A stretch of 64,000 nucleotides of DNA from Acidovorax kalamii (GTDB taxonomy: Bacteria > Pseudomonadota > Gammaproteobacteria > Burkholderiales > Burkholderiaceae_C). The translations under genes and the position numbers were made by a program. Of the stretch, positions 1 through 8,947 are shown in pieces. The first letter of the stretch is position 1, and each line of letters opens with the position of its first letter. Where the stretch lies: NCBI RefSeq assembly GCF_002245625.1, contig NZ_NOIG01000011.1, positions 62,001-126,000 on the forward strand, given 5' to 3'. Below the pieces are notes generated by a model that was not told the DNA's origin, did no database searches, and saw nothing but the letters and a program-made list of their open reading frames with translations.

Positions 1-1092
1 ACGGCTCTGGATGTGAGCCTGCGCGGGCAGATCCTGGATTTGCTGAGCGACCTGCAGCGCCAGACCGGCATGGCCGTGCTGCTCATCACGCACGACCTGA
101 ACCTGGTGCGCCGCTTTGCCGACCGCGTGGCCGTGATGGAGCAGGGCGTGCTGGTAGAGCAGGGGCCGGTGGCCGAAGTGTTTGGTGCCCCCCAGCATGC
201 GTACACCCGCCGCCTGATCGCCAGCCAGCCGCGCCGCGATGTGGCCCTGGCCGACCCGCCTGCTGGCACGGCGCCCGTGGTGCAGACACAAGACCTGCGG
301 GTGGTCTACCCCACGCCGTTGCCAGGCATCAAGGGCTGGTTCAAGAAAGGCGAGTTTGTGGCCGTGCAGGGCGCCACACTGCAACTGCTGCCCGGCCAGA
401 CGCTGGGTGTGGTGGGCGAATCCGGCTCCGGCAAGTCCACGCTGGCAGGGGCCATCCTGGGGCTGCTGCCTTCGGCAGGACAAGTGCAGGTGGGCGGGCA
501 GGCGTGGCAGCAGCCCGCCATGCGCAATACGCCCAGCAACCAGCAACTGCGCCGCCGGGTGCAGGTGGTGTTTCAAGACCCGTTCTCCTCCCTCTCACCG
601 CGGCTCACGGTCGAAGAGATCGTGGGCGAGGGCCTGAAGGTGCACGAACCCACGCTCGCCGTGGCCCAGCGCCGCACGCGTGTCGAGGCAGTGCTGGCCG
701 AAGTGGGCCTGACCGAAGCGCAGTACCCGCGCCTGCTGGAGCGCTACCCGCATGAGTTTTCAGGTGGCCAGCGCCAGCGCCTGGCCATTGCGCGGGCGCT
801 CATCGTGCAGCCGCAGGTTCTGGTGCTCGACGAGCCCACCAGCGCGCTCGACGTGACCATCCAGCAGCAGGTGCTGGGCCTGCTGCAGCGCCTGCAGAAA
901 GAAAAGGGCCTGAGCTACCTGCTCATCACCCACGATGTGGATGTGATCCGCGCCATGGCGCACGATGTGCTGGTGATGAAGGATGGCGCCGTGCTGGAAA
1001 GCGGCCCGGTGAATGGGGTGCTGGACGCACCGCAACACCCCTACACCCAGCGCCTGGTGGCGGCTGCCATTGCACCGGGCGTTGCGGGCTGA
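1..1092 (+). CDS. yejF: Dual-domain peptide ABC transporter ATPase, YejF type (5' end outside window)
   Basis: This is the cytoplasmic ATPase of an oligopeptide/microcin C-type importer. The reading frame is open from base 1 and enters just after the Walker B of a first ABC domain (TALDVS, then the H-loop LLITHD). After a linker, a complete second domain follows, with Walker A GESGSGKS (415-438), signature FSGGQRQR and Walker B LVLDEPTSALD. The linker and the stretch EGLKVHEPTL closely resemble E. coli YejF, which carries two ABC domains in one chain. The companion genes (binding protein and permeases) would lie upstream, outside the window. Only about 363 codons are visible of a family length near 530. 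The family assignment is firm; the transported peptide is unknown. Confidence 0.9.
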   Translation, partial: TALDVSLRGQILDLLSDLQRQTGMAVLLITHDLNLVRRFADRVAVMEQGVLVEQGPVAEVFGAPQHAYTRRLIASQPRRDVALADPPAGTAPVVQTQDLRVVYPTPLPGIKGWFKKGEFVAVQGATLQLLPGQTLGVVGESGSGKSTLAGAILGLLPSAGQVQVGGQAWQQPAMRNTPSNQQLRRRVQVVFQDPFSSLSPRLTVEEIVGEGLKVHEPTLAVAQRRTRVEAVLAEVGLTEAQYPRLLERYPHEFSGGQRQRLAIARALIVQPQVLVLDEPTSALDVTIQQQVLGLLQRLQKEKGLSYLLITHDVDVIRAMAHDVLVMKDGAVLESGPVNGVLDAPQHPYTQRLVAAAIAPGVAG

Positions 1093-1208
1093 CAGACTGG
1101 GGAGGGCTTGCGCGCATGGATGCGTGCATGCGGTTGCGCATGCCCCCTGGCCGTGGAAAGATGCCTTCACCCCCTGCAACCCGCCGGGGCACTCTGGCCG
1201 GAGCCTCC

Positions 1209-1826
1209 ATGCCCCCATCCCTGCCTGAACCCATGCCCGCCCAAGCGCCCACCCTGCCGCCAGACGGCGACACTACGACCGCCTTGGATCTGGCCGAGGT
1301 CTACCGCCGGGCCCGCGCTCTGGCCGCCCAGGGCCAATGCATCACCGCCCTGCACCTGGGGCCCGAGCACTGCGTGCTGGCCACGGGGCAGGGGCCCGCG
1401 CAGCCTTCGGCCCAGCTGACGCTGGCGCTCGGCCAGCAGAAAACGGCGCGGGCGTTTTTCCGTGGCGCCGTGCCGACGCCGCTGGAGCTGGAGACCGCCA
1501 TCGCCTCGGTGGAAGACGAGGTCTATGCGGCCCATGTGCGCCACCGCCAATGGGTGCCCGAGGGCGCCTCGGCCCAGCTGTACTCCACCGACCCGGCGTT
1601 GCATGAGATCGCCACCCTCGCAGGCATTTCGCCGGGGCCCGCCCGGGTGCTGCCGCTGGAGGCCATGGAGCGGCTGTTCAACCGGCTGGCCGCAGTGGCG
1701 CAAGGCCGCCCCGCCGCGCACGAGGGCCTGCCCGCCAGCCCCGCCTTCGCAGCCAGCCTGCTCGTCTTGCGCGAATTGATGCATCACATGCCATTTGCCG
1801 AAATCACCTTGCTGGACCTGCAGTAG
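1209..1826 (+). CDS. Hypothetical protein of about 205 residues
   Basis: I do not recognise this protein. The frame is open from 1116, but the first 31 codons are low-complexity, so I place the start at the ATG at 1209; other starts are possible. The product is Ala/Leu-rich and soluble, with no signal peptide or membrane segment, and starts with a Pro-rich stretch. A middle segment (ALGQQKTARAFFRG, then LELETAIASVEDEV) looks like an ordered alpha/beta domain. The gene lies 116 bases after the ABC ATPase and could be co-transcribed with it. Codon use matches the neighbours, so it is probably a real gene of unknown function. Confidence 0.6.
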   Translation: MPPSLPEPMPAQAPTLPPDGDTTTALDLAEVYRRARALAAQGQCITALHLGPEHCVLATGQGPAQPSAQLTLALGQQKTARAFFRGAVPTPLELETAIASVEDEVYAAHVRHRQWVPEGASAQLYSTDPALHEIATLAGISPGPARVLPLEAMERLFNRLAAVAQGRPAAHEGLPASPAFAASLLVLRELMHHMPFAEITLLDLQ

Positions 1827-2065
1827 TTGCTATTGATGAGATAGTGGAGAGAGCTGGATTGGCTGCCCGTGCGGGCCACCCGAGCACCGGGTGGATGGTG
1901 CTGGCGCATGGGAGATTGCGCGGGAGCGGTTGACACCCTGTCAGGTGGCGAGGTGGTCGGCATGCGCACGCAGTGTGGGCGGTGGACAACGCCGAGAAGA
2001 ACAAACCCGCGCAGCGCGGTAACAATTCGTGCACTTTCACACGGGCCGACTTCACCCTCCACACC

Positions 2066-2926
2066 ATGTCACAAAACGCGCATACCCTGCAGCTCTTCTT
2101 CGACAGCCCCATCAAGCTCAAGACAGCACAACTGGCCTACCAGTACCTGGTGGCGGGCAACACCGAACAGGCACAGCGCTGGGCCGGCGAGCTGGGCGTG
2201 GCCGACCTGGACGACCTGTGGGATGGGGAATGGTTCAACCAGCAGGTGGCGGCCAAACCCACCCACCTGCTGCTGTGTTTTGACACGGGTACCCACGACG
2301 ACCTCCCCCTGCGCGCCCTGGAAACCCTGTTTGCCCACGGCCTGCGGGCGGCGGTGCTGGAGGTGTTCTACGACCAGGTGGGCGAAACCGAGCGCATGCA
2401 CTTCGACCAGGGCCAGTGGGTGGGGCGCCAGGCCTTCTTCAGTGCCCACCCCGACTGGCGCGCGGTGGTGGAGCCTCTGGATGGGGGCGACGATGCGCAG
2501 GACGACCCCTATGCCTGCTCCCGCGACCCGGCCAAGCCCATGAGCGTGGCGAAGATGCGCAAGGATGAGGCCGACCGCCGCAAGCAGGGCGAAGAGGCGG
2601 CGAAGGCCTTCATCGACCTGGCTCAAACCTTTGGCAAAAATGGCCAGTCGCCAGTGCAGGGCCTGATTGCGGTGCTGTTGCTGCGCGCGGGGTTCAAGGG
2701 GCTGCTGCATGCCGTCGTGTTCACGGTGGTCACGGTGCTGCTGTTCAAGGGCATCTGGCTGTGGCTGGGCCTGGGCCTGGTGCTCGCGATTGCGCTGCCG
2801 CTGTTCTACATGGTGCGCGAGCACAAGGACCTGCGCGGCGATGGGGACGATGACGACGACGCTGCCGGTGGCAGCGATGGTGCCGACCCTGCAGGCCCGG
2901 CCACGGTGCAACCGGCGGCGGGCTGA
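2066..2926 (+). CDS. Hypothetical inner-membrane protein with large N-terminal cytosolic domain
   Basis: The protein has 286 residues and no family I recognise. Residues 1 to about 185 are hydrophilic and may form a globular domain; this part includes an acidic patch and a Lys/Arg/Glu-rich helix (KMRKDEADRRKQ). Two or three hydrophobic segments follow at about 200-260, and then a very acidic tail with a run of five Asp residues. The ATG at 2066 is preferred over an in-frame GTG at 1973 because the upstream part looks non-coding; no good ribosome-binding site is visible for either. It is followed on the same strand by another small membrane protein and by the HTH/ATPase pair, so it may belong to that unit (inference from synteny only). 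Confidence 0.6.
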   Translation: MSQNAHTLQLFFDSPIKLKTAQLAYQYLVAGNTEQAQRWAGELGVADLDDLWDGEWFNQQVAAKPTHLLLCFDTGTHDDLPLRALETLFAHGLRAAVLEVFYDQVGETERMHFDQGQWVGRQAFFSAHPDWRAVVEPLDGGDDAQDDPYACSRDPAKPMSVAKMRKDEADRRKQGEEAAKAFIDLAQTFGKNGQSPVQGLIAVLLLRAGFKGLLHAVVFTVVTVLLFKGIWLWLGLGLVLAIALPLFYMVREHKDLRGDGDDDDDAAGGSDGADPAGPATVQPAAG

Positions 2927-3022
2927 CCCGGCGCAGGGCGGGCGGGGCGGCAAAGACCCGCGACACAGCCCAACAGAACAGACATGCAGACAAACAAACA
3001 AGCAACAACGAGGGAGTGAGCG

Positions 3023-3487
3023 ATGCTGACAGAGATCGAATGGTGGGGTGGGCTGATCTTCGTGCTGGGGGCCATCACCCACCGGCTGGTGACGGGAGCG
3101 CTGGACAAGAAAGACGAGGGCATCGACTGGCATCGTTGGCAGATGCACGGCTTCTTCGTGCTGCCCGCCGTGGTGCTGGCCGGGTATTTCTATCCGCTGG
3201 CAGGCCCCGGCCTGCAATACGCCTACATGGGCGTGCTGGGCGCCGCTCTGCTGCTGGTGGCTGTGATGCTGGTGCAGGAGGTGACCGGGGATGCGGGCGA
3301 AGGCTCGGCAGAGACTACCGCAGAGGCTGCCGGTGGGGCCGCTGCTGCGGGCGCAGCGCAGGCGGACGATGAATCGCCCGGCTGGCTGATGACGCTGATC
3401 GGGGTGGTGGTGCTCTACAGCCCGGTGCTGGTGGCCTGCGGGCTGGGTTGCGCCAAGGCCTGGCCCATGGTGCAGGGGCTGTTGTAG
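3023..3487 (+). CDS. Small polytopic membrane protein, unknown function
   Basis: The protein has 154 residues. There are hydrophobic segments near residues 8-24, 45-62 and 68-88. An Ala/Glu/Gly-rich loop (about 90-118) follows, and a fourth hydrophobic segment lies near 122-148. A good Shine-Dalgarno (AGGGAG, eight bases before the ATG) supports the start. I do not recognise the family. It sits 96 bases after the preceding membrane-protein gene and 93 bases before the HTH/ATPase-like gene, all on the same strand, so a shared transcript is plausible. It could be an accessory membrane component of the downstream pair, but nothing in the sequence proves this. Confidence 0.65.
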   Translation: MLTEIEWWGGLIFVLGAITHRLVTGALDKKDEGIDWHRWQMHGFFVLPAVVLAGYFYPLAGPGLQYAYMGVLGAALLLVAVMLVQEVTGDAGEGSAETTAEAAGGAAAAGAAQADDESPGWLMTLIGVVVLYSPVLVACGLGCAKAWPMVQGLL

Positions 3488-3580
3488 CGGGGTAGCGGCC
3501 GGGCAGCCTGGGTGCCCGCGCATTGCCTTCCTTTTTTCGATCGTCTCCCGGCGCTGTGCTGCGCTTCCTTGTCCCCGTTC

Positions 3581-4852
3581 ATGGCCACAGATTCTTTTCC
3601 TGACCTGCTCTCGCTCTACATGCGCCGCATCCGCGCCAGCGCCTCCGGCGTGGCCACCGAAATCGGCCTGAGCCGCGAGGCGGTGAACAACTGGCGCAAC
3701 GGCATCTCGGTGCCCAACCCGCGCTCGCGCGACAAGCTGGTGGCCTGCACCCGCTACCTGCGCCTGACCGAGAGCGAGACCAACCGCCTGCTCAGCGCAG
3801 CAGGGTTTGCGCCCGAGTTTCCGCTGCAGGCCGAAGCCCCGCTGCGGGCCGAGGCCAGGGCCACGGGTGTGGCCCCAGGCGCTGCGCAGCCCTTTGCGGC
3901 GTTTCAGGACCGGCTGTTTGCCCAGCTCGCGCAGGCCGTGCCATACCCCATCTCGCTGCTGCTGTCGCCCGCCCACTGGGGGCAGCCGCCATTTCGGCAC
4001 GAGCTGCTGCAGCGTGCCCGCGCGCAGTACGGCGAGGGCTCGGTGCTGCACATCCAGCCGCCCTACAGCGTGAGCACCGTGCCCGCCGAATACTTCGCCG
4101 CCATCGGCCGCCAGTGTGGGCTGGGCGACGTGGCGTCGGACTACGAGTTTGAATCCGCGCTGGAGCGCCGCCTGCTGGCGGGCGAACGCATCTTCTGCCT
4201 GGTCAGCCGCTTTGAGCAGGGCACACCCGCGCTGCGCGAAACCCTGGCGGGCATTTTGCGCAGCCTGAGCGAGATGCACAGCGGCCGCCTGCACCTGCTG
4301 CTGTGTGGCGGCGAGGCGCTGGCCGACCTCAAGTACCGCAGTGGCGATCTCTCGCTGCTCAACATCGCGCAGGTCAACCACTGGCCCGACCCGTCGCTGC
4401 ACGACCTTCTGCAGCTGGCCCGCCACCGCTGGCCCGAGCACACTTGGACGGAGCCCGTGGTGGCCGATCTGCAGGCGCTCAGCGGCGGCCACCCCGCGTT
4501 GTTTGAAGAGGGGCTGCAGTGGCTGGTGGACCAGGGGATGGACCAGAAAGGGGGCAAGGGCGATGCGCCACCCAGCGCCCTGCGCACCCACCTGGCCAGC
4601 AGCCCGCGCCTGTGGCAAACCTTTTTGCCCCTGGCCCAGGCGCCCGCCACCCGCGCGCGCCTGTTGCAGCTGCTGCAGGCCGACGACCTGGGCCGCGCCC
4701 GGCCCTATCTGCAAGACGATGAACTGCGCACCCTGTTCTGGGGCAACCTCATCCATGCGCGCGGCACGGGCGATGCGGCGCGGCTGCACTGGCGCTGCGC
4801 CACCATCCGCGATGCGGGCTTCATGGTGCTGGATTCATGCTCGGCGGACTGA
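3581..4852 (+). CDS. HTH protein with AAA/STAND-like domain lacking a P-loop
   Basis: This 423-residue protein starts at an ATG directly before the conserved part. Residues about 8-68 form an XRE-like helix-turn-helix (ATEIGLSREAVNNWRNG, then SRDKLVACTRYLRL). The remainder has the rhythm of an AAA/STAND ATPase. LSPAHWGQPPFRHELL falls where a P-loop would be and RIFCLVSRFEQ where Walker B would be, but neither GxxxxGK[ST] nor the acidic pair is present. A helical winged region follows. It overlaps the next gene by 16 bases, so the two are almost certainly translated together. The next gene carries an intact ATPase of similar layout. I infer that this is a nucleotide-binding-deficient DNA-binding partner; the family is unknown to me. 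Confidence 0.7.
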   Translation: MATDSFPDLLSLYMRRIRASASGVATEIGLSREAVNNWRNGISVPNPRSRDKLVACTRYLRLTESETNRLLSAAGFAPEFPLQAEAPLRAEARATGVAPGAAQPFAAFQDRLFAQLAQAVPYPISLLLSPAHWGQPPFRHELLQRARAQYGEGSVLHIQPPYSVSTVPAEYFAAIGRQCGLGDVASDYEFESALERRLLAGERIFCLVSRFEQGTPALRETLAGILRSLSEMHSGRLHLLLCGGEALADLKYRSGDLSLLNIAQVNHWPDPSLHDLLQLARHRWPEHTWTEPVVADLQALSGGHPALFEEGLQWLVDQGMDQKGGKGDAPPSALRTHLASSPRLWQTFLPLAQAPATRARLLQLLQADDLGRARPYLQDDELRTLFWGNLIHARGTGDAARLHWRCATIRDAGFMVLDSCSAD

Positions 4853-7053
4853 AGCCCCTGCTGTCCAGACCCGTGGTGCGCGCCGTGGTCATCGCGCTGG
4901 TCACCCTGTTTGTGGCCAGCGCGGTGTTCACGCCCCAACACAACCCGGCCACGCGCGGCAGGTTCATGGCGGCCATGAACGTGGGACCGTTGTGGGGCGA
5001 GCTGGTGCAGTGGCGCGTGGCGATGATGCAGGCGCACAACGAGCTGGGCCACTGGCCCAAGGACATTTACGCCTACGCGCCCCCGGTGGCCCAGCCGCAG
5101 TTGCGCGTCACCTCCCCGCGCCCCTATGTGCTGCAGGCCGACATCGCCCAGCACCCCGATCTGGGCAAGCTCGCTGGCACCCAGGTGGTGGTGGAGCTGA
5201 AACCCGGCACCACCACCTGGTCCTGCCGCCCCGGCAAGCCGCCCATCCCCCTGGGCTACCTGCCCATCAACTGCCTGGAGGGCAGCACCGACGATTTCGA
5301 GCGCCCCACGCAAGTGCCCGATGCCGACCCGTTTGGCTGGATGCGCTCGCTGATCGCCTGGTGCGCCGTGATTTTTGGGGCAGGCGCCGTGCTGTGGGTG
5401 GTGCGCCATCCGCTCATCGGTGCGGGCCAGCTGCGCCCCGCACGCCTGCGCCGCACGCCGCTGGCGCGCCTGCCGCAGATCGACCGCCTGCTGCGCTGGC
5501 TGCGGCGGCTGGACGCCACCCTGCTCGCCGCCGACATCCGCACGGTGGACTGGCGCCGCGCCGTGGCCTGTGCCCAGGCCACGGGCGGCGAGCGCGCCCC
5601 GGCCCTGGCCCGCGCGCTGGCCGAGCGCGTGTCGGCCCGCTGCCAGCCCAGCACCGACTGGGCGCTGCCCGGTGCAGTGTTTGAGTGGCAGTTCCCGCCC
5701 GACCTGCCCGTGTCGCTGGACCGCTGCCTGGTGTTTGTGCCCACGCCCGGCATCGACGAAGCCACCGTGCTGCGCCAGCTGCGCGCCGTTCAGACCGGCA
5801 GCGACGTGCTGCTGATCCTGTGCGAGCACAGCGTGGACACGCCCTGGCCCCTGCTGCGCGCCCATGCCGACGACCGCGCCAACCTGCATGTGATGCTGGA
5901 CAGCGCCCAGCAGACCGAGTGGCTGATTGGTGGCGAGGCCCTGCAGGCGCTGCTGCGCCAGCTGGCCGCGCAACTGCGCATCACGCGCATCTCGCCCTAC
6001 CAGACACGCGGCGGTGTGACGCGCGAGGGCGGCTTTTTTGGCCGCGCCCAGCTGCTCGCCCGTGTCATCAACCGCGAGCCCGCCAACTACCTGGTGGTGG
6101 GCGGGCGCCAGCTGGGTAAAAGCAGCCTGCTCAAGGCCGTGCAGCGTCGCATGGCGGGCCACCCGCACACCGTGTGCCACTACGTCTCGCTGCGCGACCA
6201 CCGCCTGGCACCGCGCATGGCGCTGCAGTTTGGCCTGGCGGCCGATACCCCGCTCGAAGCCATCGTGGACCACCTGCAGGCGCAGTACCAGGGCAAGCGC
6301 CTGGTGCTGCTCATCGACGAGGCCGACCTGTTCTTCCGTGACGAATCGGCCAACGGCTATGTGCAGCTGTCCACCCTGCGCGCGCTCAGCGAAGAGGGCC
6401 GCTGCTGGTTCATGCTCGCGGGCTTCTGGGATTTGTATGCCACGGCCGTGCTCGACTACCAAAGCCCCCTGCGCAACTTTGGCGAGGTGCTGGCCATTGG
6501 CGGCCTGGAGCGCAGCGCCTGCCGCGAACTGGCCACAGAGCCGCTGCGCAAGCTGCGCCTGGGTTTTGACAACGAGCGCCTGGTGGACCGCCTGGTGGAC
6601 GCCAGCGGCCAGCGCGCCAACCTGGTCGCCATCCTGTGCCAGGAGTGCCTGGAGGCACTGGCGCCCGGCGAGCGCGTGATTGAAAAGCGCCATCTCGACC
6701 AGGCCCTGGCCTCGCAGGCCGTGCAGGATGCCTTGGCGGGCTGGGGCCGTCTGAGCCACGACGAAGCGGCCTGCCGCCTCGACCGCATCGTGGTCTACCA
6801 CACTGCCCAGGCCGGGCAGGCCAGCCTGGTCGCCCTGGCCCAGCTGCTGCAAGGCCACGGCATCGCGGGCGACGCGCAGGCGCTGCGCCAGTCGCTGGCA
6901 CGCCTGCAGCTGGCCTATGTGCTGCGCAAGCACGAAGGCGGTGAATACCGCTTTGCGATCCCGCTGCTGCAGGACCAGTTTGAACCGGCGGAAGTGGAAC
7001 TGCTGCTGCACCAGGAGCTGGCCGTGCTGGCGCGCAGCGATGCCAAAGTTTGA
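4837..7053 (+). CDS. Membrane protein fusing a pilin-like domain to a P-loop (AAA/STAND-like) ATPase
   Basis: The protein has 738 residues. A hydrophobic helix (about 12-32) is followed by a segment that reads like the globular part of a type IV pilin. It has a long amphipathic helix start and a C-terminal disulfide loop, with C130 in TTTWSC and C146 in YLPINC, the usual end of pilins. A second transmembrane helix lies at about 170-190. The rest should be cytoplasmic: an uncharacterised middle domain, then FFGR, Walker A GGRQLGKS (422-429), Walker B LVLLIDEAD (489-497) and a helical/winged C-terminus. The pilin-like part would therefore be periplasmic, tethered to a cytosolic NTPase switch. 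It is translationally coupled to the preceding HTH gene. I know no named system with this architecture. Confidence 0.75.
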   Translation: MLGGLKPLLSRPVVRAVVIALVTLFVASAVFTPQHNPATRGRFMAAMNVGPLWGELVQWRVAMMQAHNELGHWPKDIYAYAPPVAQPQLRVTSPRPYVLQADIAQHPDLGKLAGTQVVVELKPGTTTWSCRPGKPPIPLGYLPINCLEGSTDDFERPTQVPDADPFGWMRSLIAWCAVIFGAGAVLWVVRHPLIGAGQLRPARLRRTPLARLPQIDRLLRWLRRLDATLLAADIRTVDWRRAVACAQATGGERAPALARALAERVSARCQPSTDWALPGAVFEWQFPPDLPVSLDRCLVFVPTPGIDEATVLRQLRAVQTGSDVLLILCEHSVDTPWPLLRAHADDRANLHVMLDSAQQTEWLIGGEALQALLRQLAAQLRITRISPYQTRGGVTREGGFFGRAQLLARVINREPANYLVVGGRQLGKSSLLKAVQRRMAGHPHTVCHYVSLRDHRLAPRMALQFGLAADTPLEAIVDHLQAQYQGKRLVLLIDEADLFFRDESANGYVQLSTLRALSEEGRCWFMLAGFWDLYATAVLDYQSPLRNFGEVLAIGGLERSACRELATEPLRKLRLGFDNERLVDRLVDASGQRANLVAILCQECLEALAPGERVIEKRHLDQALASQAVQDALAGWGRLSHDEAACRLDRIVVYHTAQAGQASLVALAQLLQGHGIAGDAQALRQSLARLQLAYVLRKHEGGEYRFAIPLLQDQFEPAEVELLLHQELAVLARSDAKV

Positions 7054-7076
7054 GAAAAAAGGGCCGTCTCCGCGCT

Positions 7077-7116
7077 ATGGATAAGCGCTTTTAGCTATCT
7101 ATTTGGTAGTAATTTG
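7077..7116. repeat. Interspersed AAGCGC/AGCTAT repeat, copy 1
   Basis: This is one of at least seven short related intergenic sequences in the window. The core here is AAGCGCTTTTAGCTAT followed by an AT-rich tail with TTTGGTAG. It lies between the converging ends of the pilin-ATPase gene and the dehydrogenase gene. Confidence 0.6.
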
Positions 7117-7134
7117 TGCCGTGGGCGTTGGGGT

Positions 7135-8127
7135 TCACGGCAGCGCCACCACCACCGCACCGCGCTTGCGCCCTGTCTCCACATACGCATGCGCCGCAGG
7201 CAGGTCGGCAAACGGGTAGGCGCAGTCCAGCACCGGCCGCAGCACACCGGCCTGGGCCAGGTCCATCAGGGTCTGCAGATCCTCAGGCCGTTCGGCCGCG
7301 GGGCCGCCAATGCTGCGGCGCGTGCCGCGCGGCCGGGCCAGCACCTGCGCCAGGCTGCCCGCCACCGCCAGGTAGCGGCCATGCTCTGTCAGGCGCGGCA
7401 GGCAGGCGGCAAAGCTGCTCGCGCCCACGGTGTCGGCCACCACGTCCCACTGCTGCGGGTCCTGGGTGAAGTCCTCTTCGGTGTAGTCGATCACGGCCTG
7501 CGCACCCAGCGCCCGCGCCAGCGCCACATTGCCGCCGCTGCACACCGCCGTGACATGCGCGCCCCGGTGCCGCGCCAGCTGCACCATGGCGCTGCCCACG
7601 GCGCCCGCCGCGCCAATCACCAGCAGCGATTCGCCCGCACGCAGGTTTGCCTTGTTCAAGAAGTGCAGTGCCGCCAAGCCACCAAACGGCAGGCAGGCCG
7701 CGTCCACAAACGACAGGCGAGCAGGCTTGTGAACCAGGGGCCGGGTGCCGGGCAACAGGCAGTATTCGGCATGGCCGCCCATGGCCACACCCGCCACACC
7801 CACCACGGCATCGCCGGGTGCAAAGCCGGTCACCGCACGGCCCACGGCCTCCACCACGCCTGCCACATCAGTGCCCAGCACCGGCTGGCGCGGCCGCGTG
7901 ATGCCAAACGCCAGCCGCCCCAGCAGGCCAAACCCGCGCGGCAGCTTCTGGGTGCGCACGCGCATGTCGGCCGACGACACGCTGGCCGCCAGCACCCGCA
8001 CCAGCACATCCCGCGGGCCAGGCACGGGGCGCGGCAGTGTGCGCAGCCGCAGCACATCGGTGCCGCCATAGCGGGTGCAAACCCAGGCGAGCATGGTGGT
8101 GGACGTGGGCAAGGTGAGTGTGTGCAT
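7135..8127 (-). CDS. Medium-chain dehydrogenase, quinone oxidoreductase-like, NAD(P)-dependent
   Basis: This 330-residue cytosolic oxidoreductase belongs to the medium-chain dehydrogenase/reductase superfamily. The N-terminal GroES-like domain contains VLGTDVAGVV, and the Rossmann domain carries the nucleotide-binding stretch VIGAAGAVGSAMVQLA. The cysteine/histidine set of zinc alcohol dehydrogenases is not evident, which favours the zinc-free quinone oxidoreductase branch. The ATG at 8127 is chosen over a TTG nine bases upstream. The gene stands alone, convergent with the ATPase pair and divergent from the 2H phosphoesterase. The substrate cannot be predicted. Confidence 0.85.
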   Translation of the reverse strand: MHTLTLPTSTTMLAWVCTRYGGTDVLRLRTLPRPVPGPRDVLVRVLAASVSSADMRVRTQKLPRGFGLLGRLAFGITRPRQPVLGTDVAGVVEAVGRAVTGFAPGDAVVGVAGVAMGGHAEYCLLPGTRPLVHKPARLSFVDAACLPFGGLAALHFLNKANLRAGESLLVIGAAGAVGSAMVQLARHRGAHVTAVCSGGNVALARALGAQAVIDYTEEDFTQDPQQWDVVADTVGASSFAACLPRLTEHGRYLAVAGSLAQVLARPRGTRRSIGGPAAERPEDLQTLMDLAQAGVLRPVLDCAYPFADLPAAHAYVETGRKRGAVVVALP

Positions 8128-8331
8128 GGGCAACAAGGCAGGGCTCCCGGTGGCGCAGTCGAAGAGGTGGGCGGGGTGGAGGTGCCTGCATGCAGCTTAG
8201 GCGGCCGGGTGGGGCGCGCACAACCCGACCGTGGGAGGGGCGGCCGACAGTGACCATGCCCCAACTGCACGTTACCCTTGTCGGCCTGCTGGATTGACTG
8301 ACTGATTGATTCATTGCTGCAAAGGCCCACC

Positions 8332-8865
8332 GTGCACCCCACGCTCTACACCGTTGCCTACCCCGTCTGCGCCGCCGAGGACATGTTGGCCATCGACACC
8401 TGGCGCGCCGCCAACGACCCCACCGGCCATGCGCTGGTGCGCCCTCACTTCACGCTGGTGTTTGCCAGCAACGCGGTGGACGCAGCCACCTACCTTGCCC
8501 ATGTGGCGGCGGTGGCAGCGCGCACGGCACCCATCGCGTTTCACTGCCGCTACGCCATGCTGGGCACCGACGCCCACAGCCCGCGTGCCCATGCCTATCT
8601 GGTGCCGGACGAAGGCTATGCCGCGTTGTCTCTGCTGCACGACGCGCTCTACACCAGCGCGCTGGCCGACGCGCTGCGTCTGGACCTGCCTTACACCCCG
8701 CACATCACCGTAGGCACGTTCGAGTCCGCTCCCCAGGCGCGCGCATGGTGTGCCGCGCGCAATCAGGCGGGCGTGTCGGTGCCGGGCCAGGTGGCCGCGC
8801 TGTGGGTGGGGCAGGTGGTGGACGGGCGGTTCGAACACCGGGGGCAGTTTGAACTGATCGGCTAG
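8332..8865 (+). CDS. 2H phosphoesterase superfamily protein (2'-5' RNA ligase-like)
   Basis: The protein has about 177 residues and carries the two histidine motifs that define 2H phosphoesterases: PHFTLVF near residue 39 and PHITVGTF near residue 124, both of the HxT type. Family members hydrolyse or ligate 2'-5' or cyclic phosphodiester bonds in RNA or nucleotides. The start is uncertain: I choose the GTG at 8332, though a TTG at 8314 is also in frame. It is a single gene between divergent and convergent neighbours, with no operon partner to indicate the substrate. Confidence 0.8.
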   Translation: MHPTLYTVAYPVCAAEDMLAIDTWRAANDPTGHALVRPHFTLVFASNAVDAATYLAHVAAVAARTAPIAFHCRYAMLGTDAHSPRAHAYLVPDEGYAALSLLHDALYTSALADALRLDLPYTPHITVGTFESAPQARAWCAARNQAGVSVPGQVAALWVGQVVDGRFEHRGQFELIG

Positions 8866-8869
8866 TTTT

Positions 8870-8936
8870 TTGAAGCGAAAAAGGCTGTTGCCGCGCGTCC
8901 ATCAAGCGCTTTAAGCTATCAAATGTGTAGCTTTCT
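8870..8936. repeat. Interspersed AAGCGC/AGCTAT repeat, copy 2
   Basis: The core is CATCAAGCGCTTTAAGCTAT followed by CAAATGTGTAGCT. It lies between the converging 2H phosphoesterase and LysR genes. Confidence 0.6.
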
Positions 8937-8947
8937 TGGGGCGCCAC

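Noticed and set aside
2069..7011. Very long open frames on the minus strand (906 and 768 codons) opposite the HTH/ATPase region
   Set aside because: They are His/Gln/Ala-rich, have no domain pattern, and lie opposite genes with clear motifs (P-loop, HTH). They arise from high GC at third positions.
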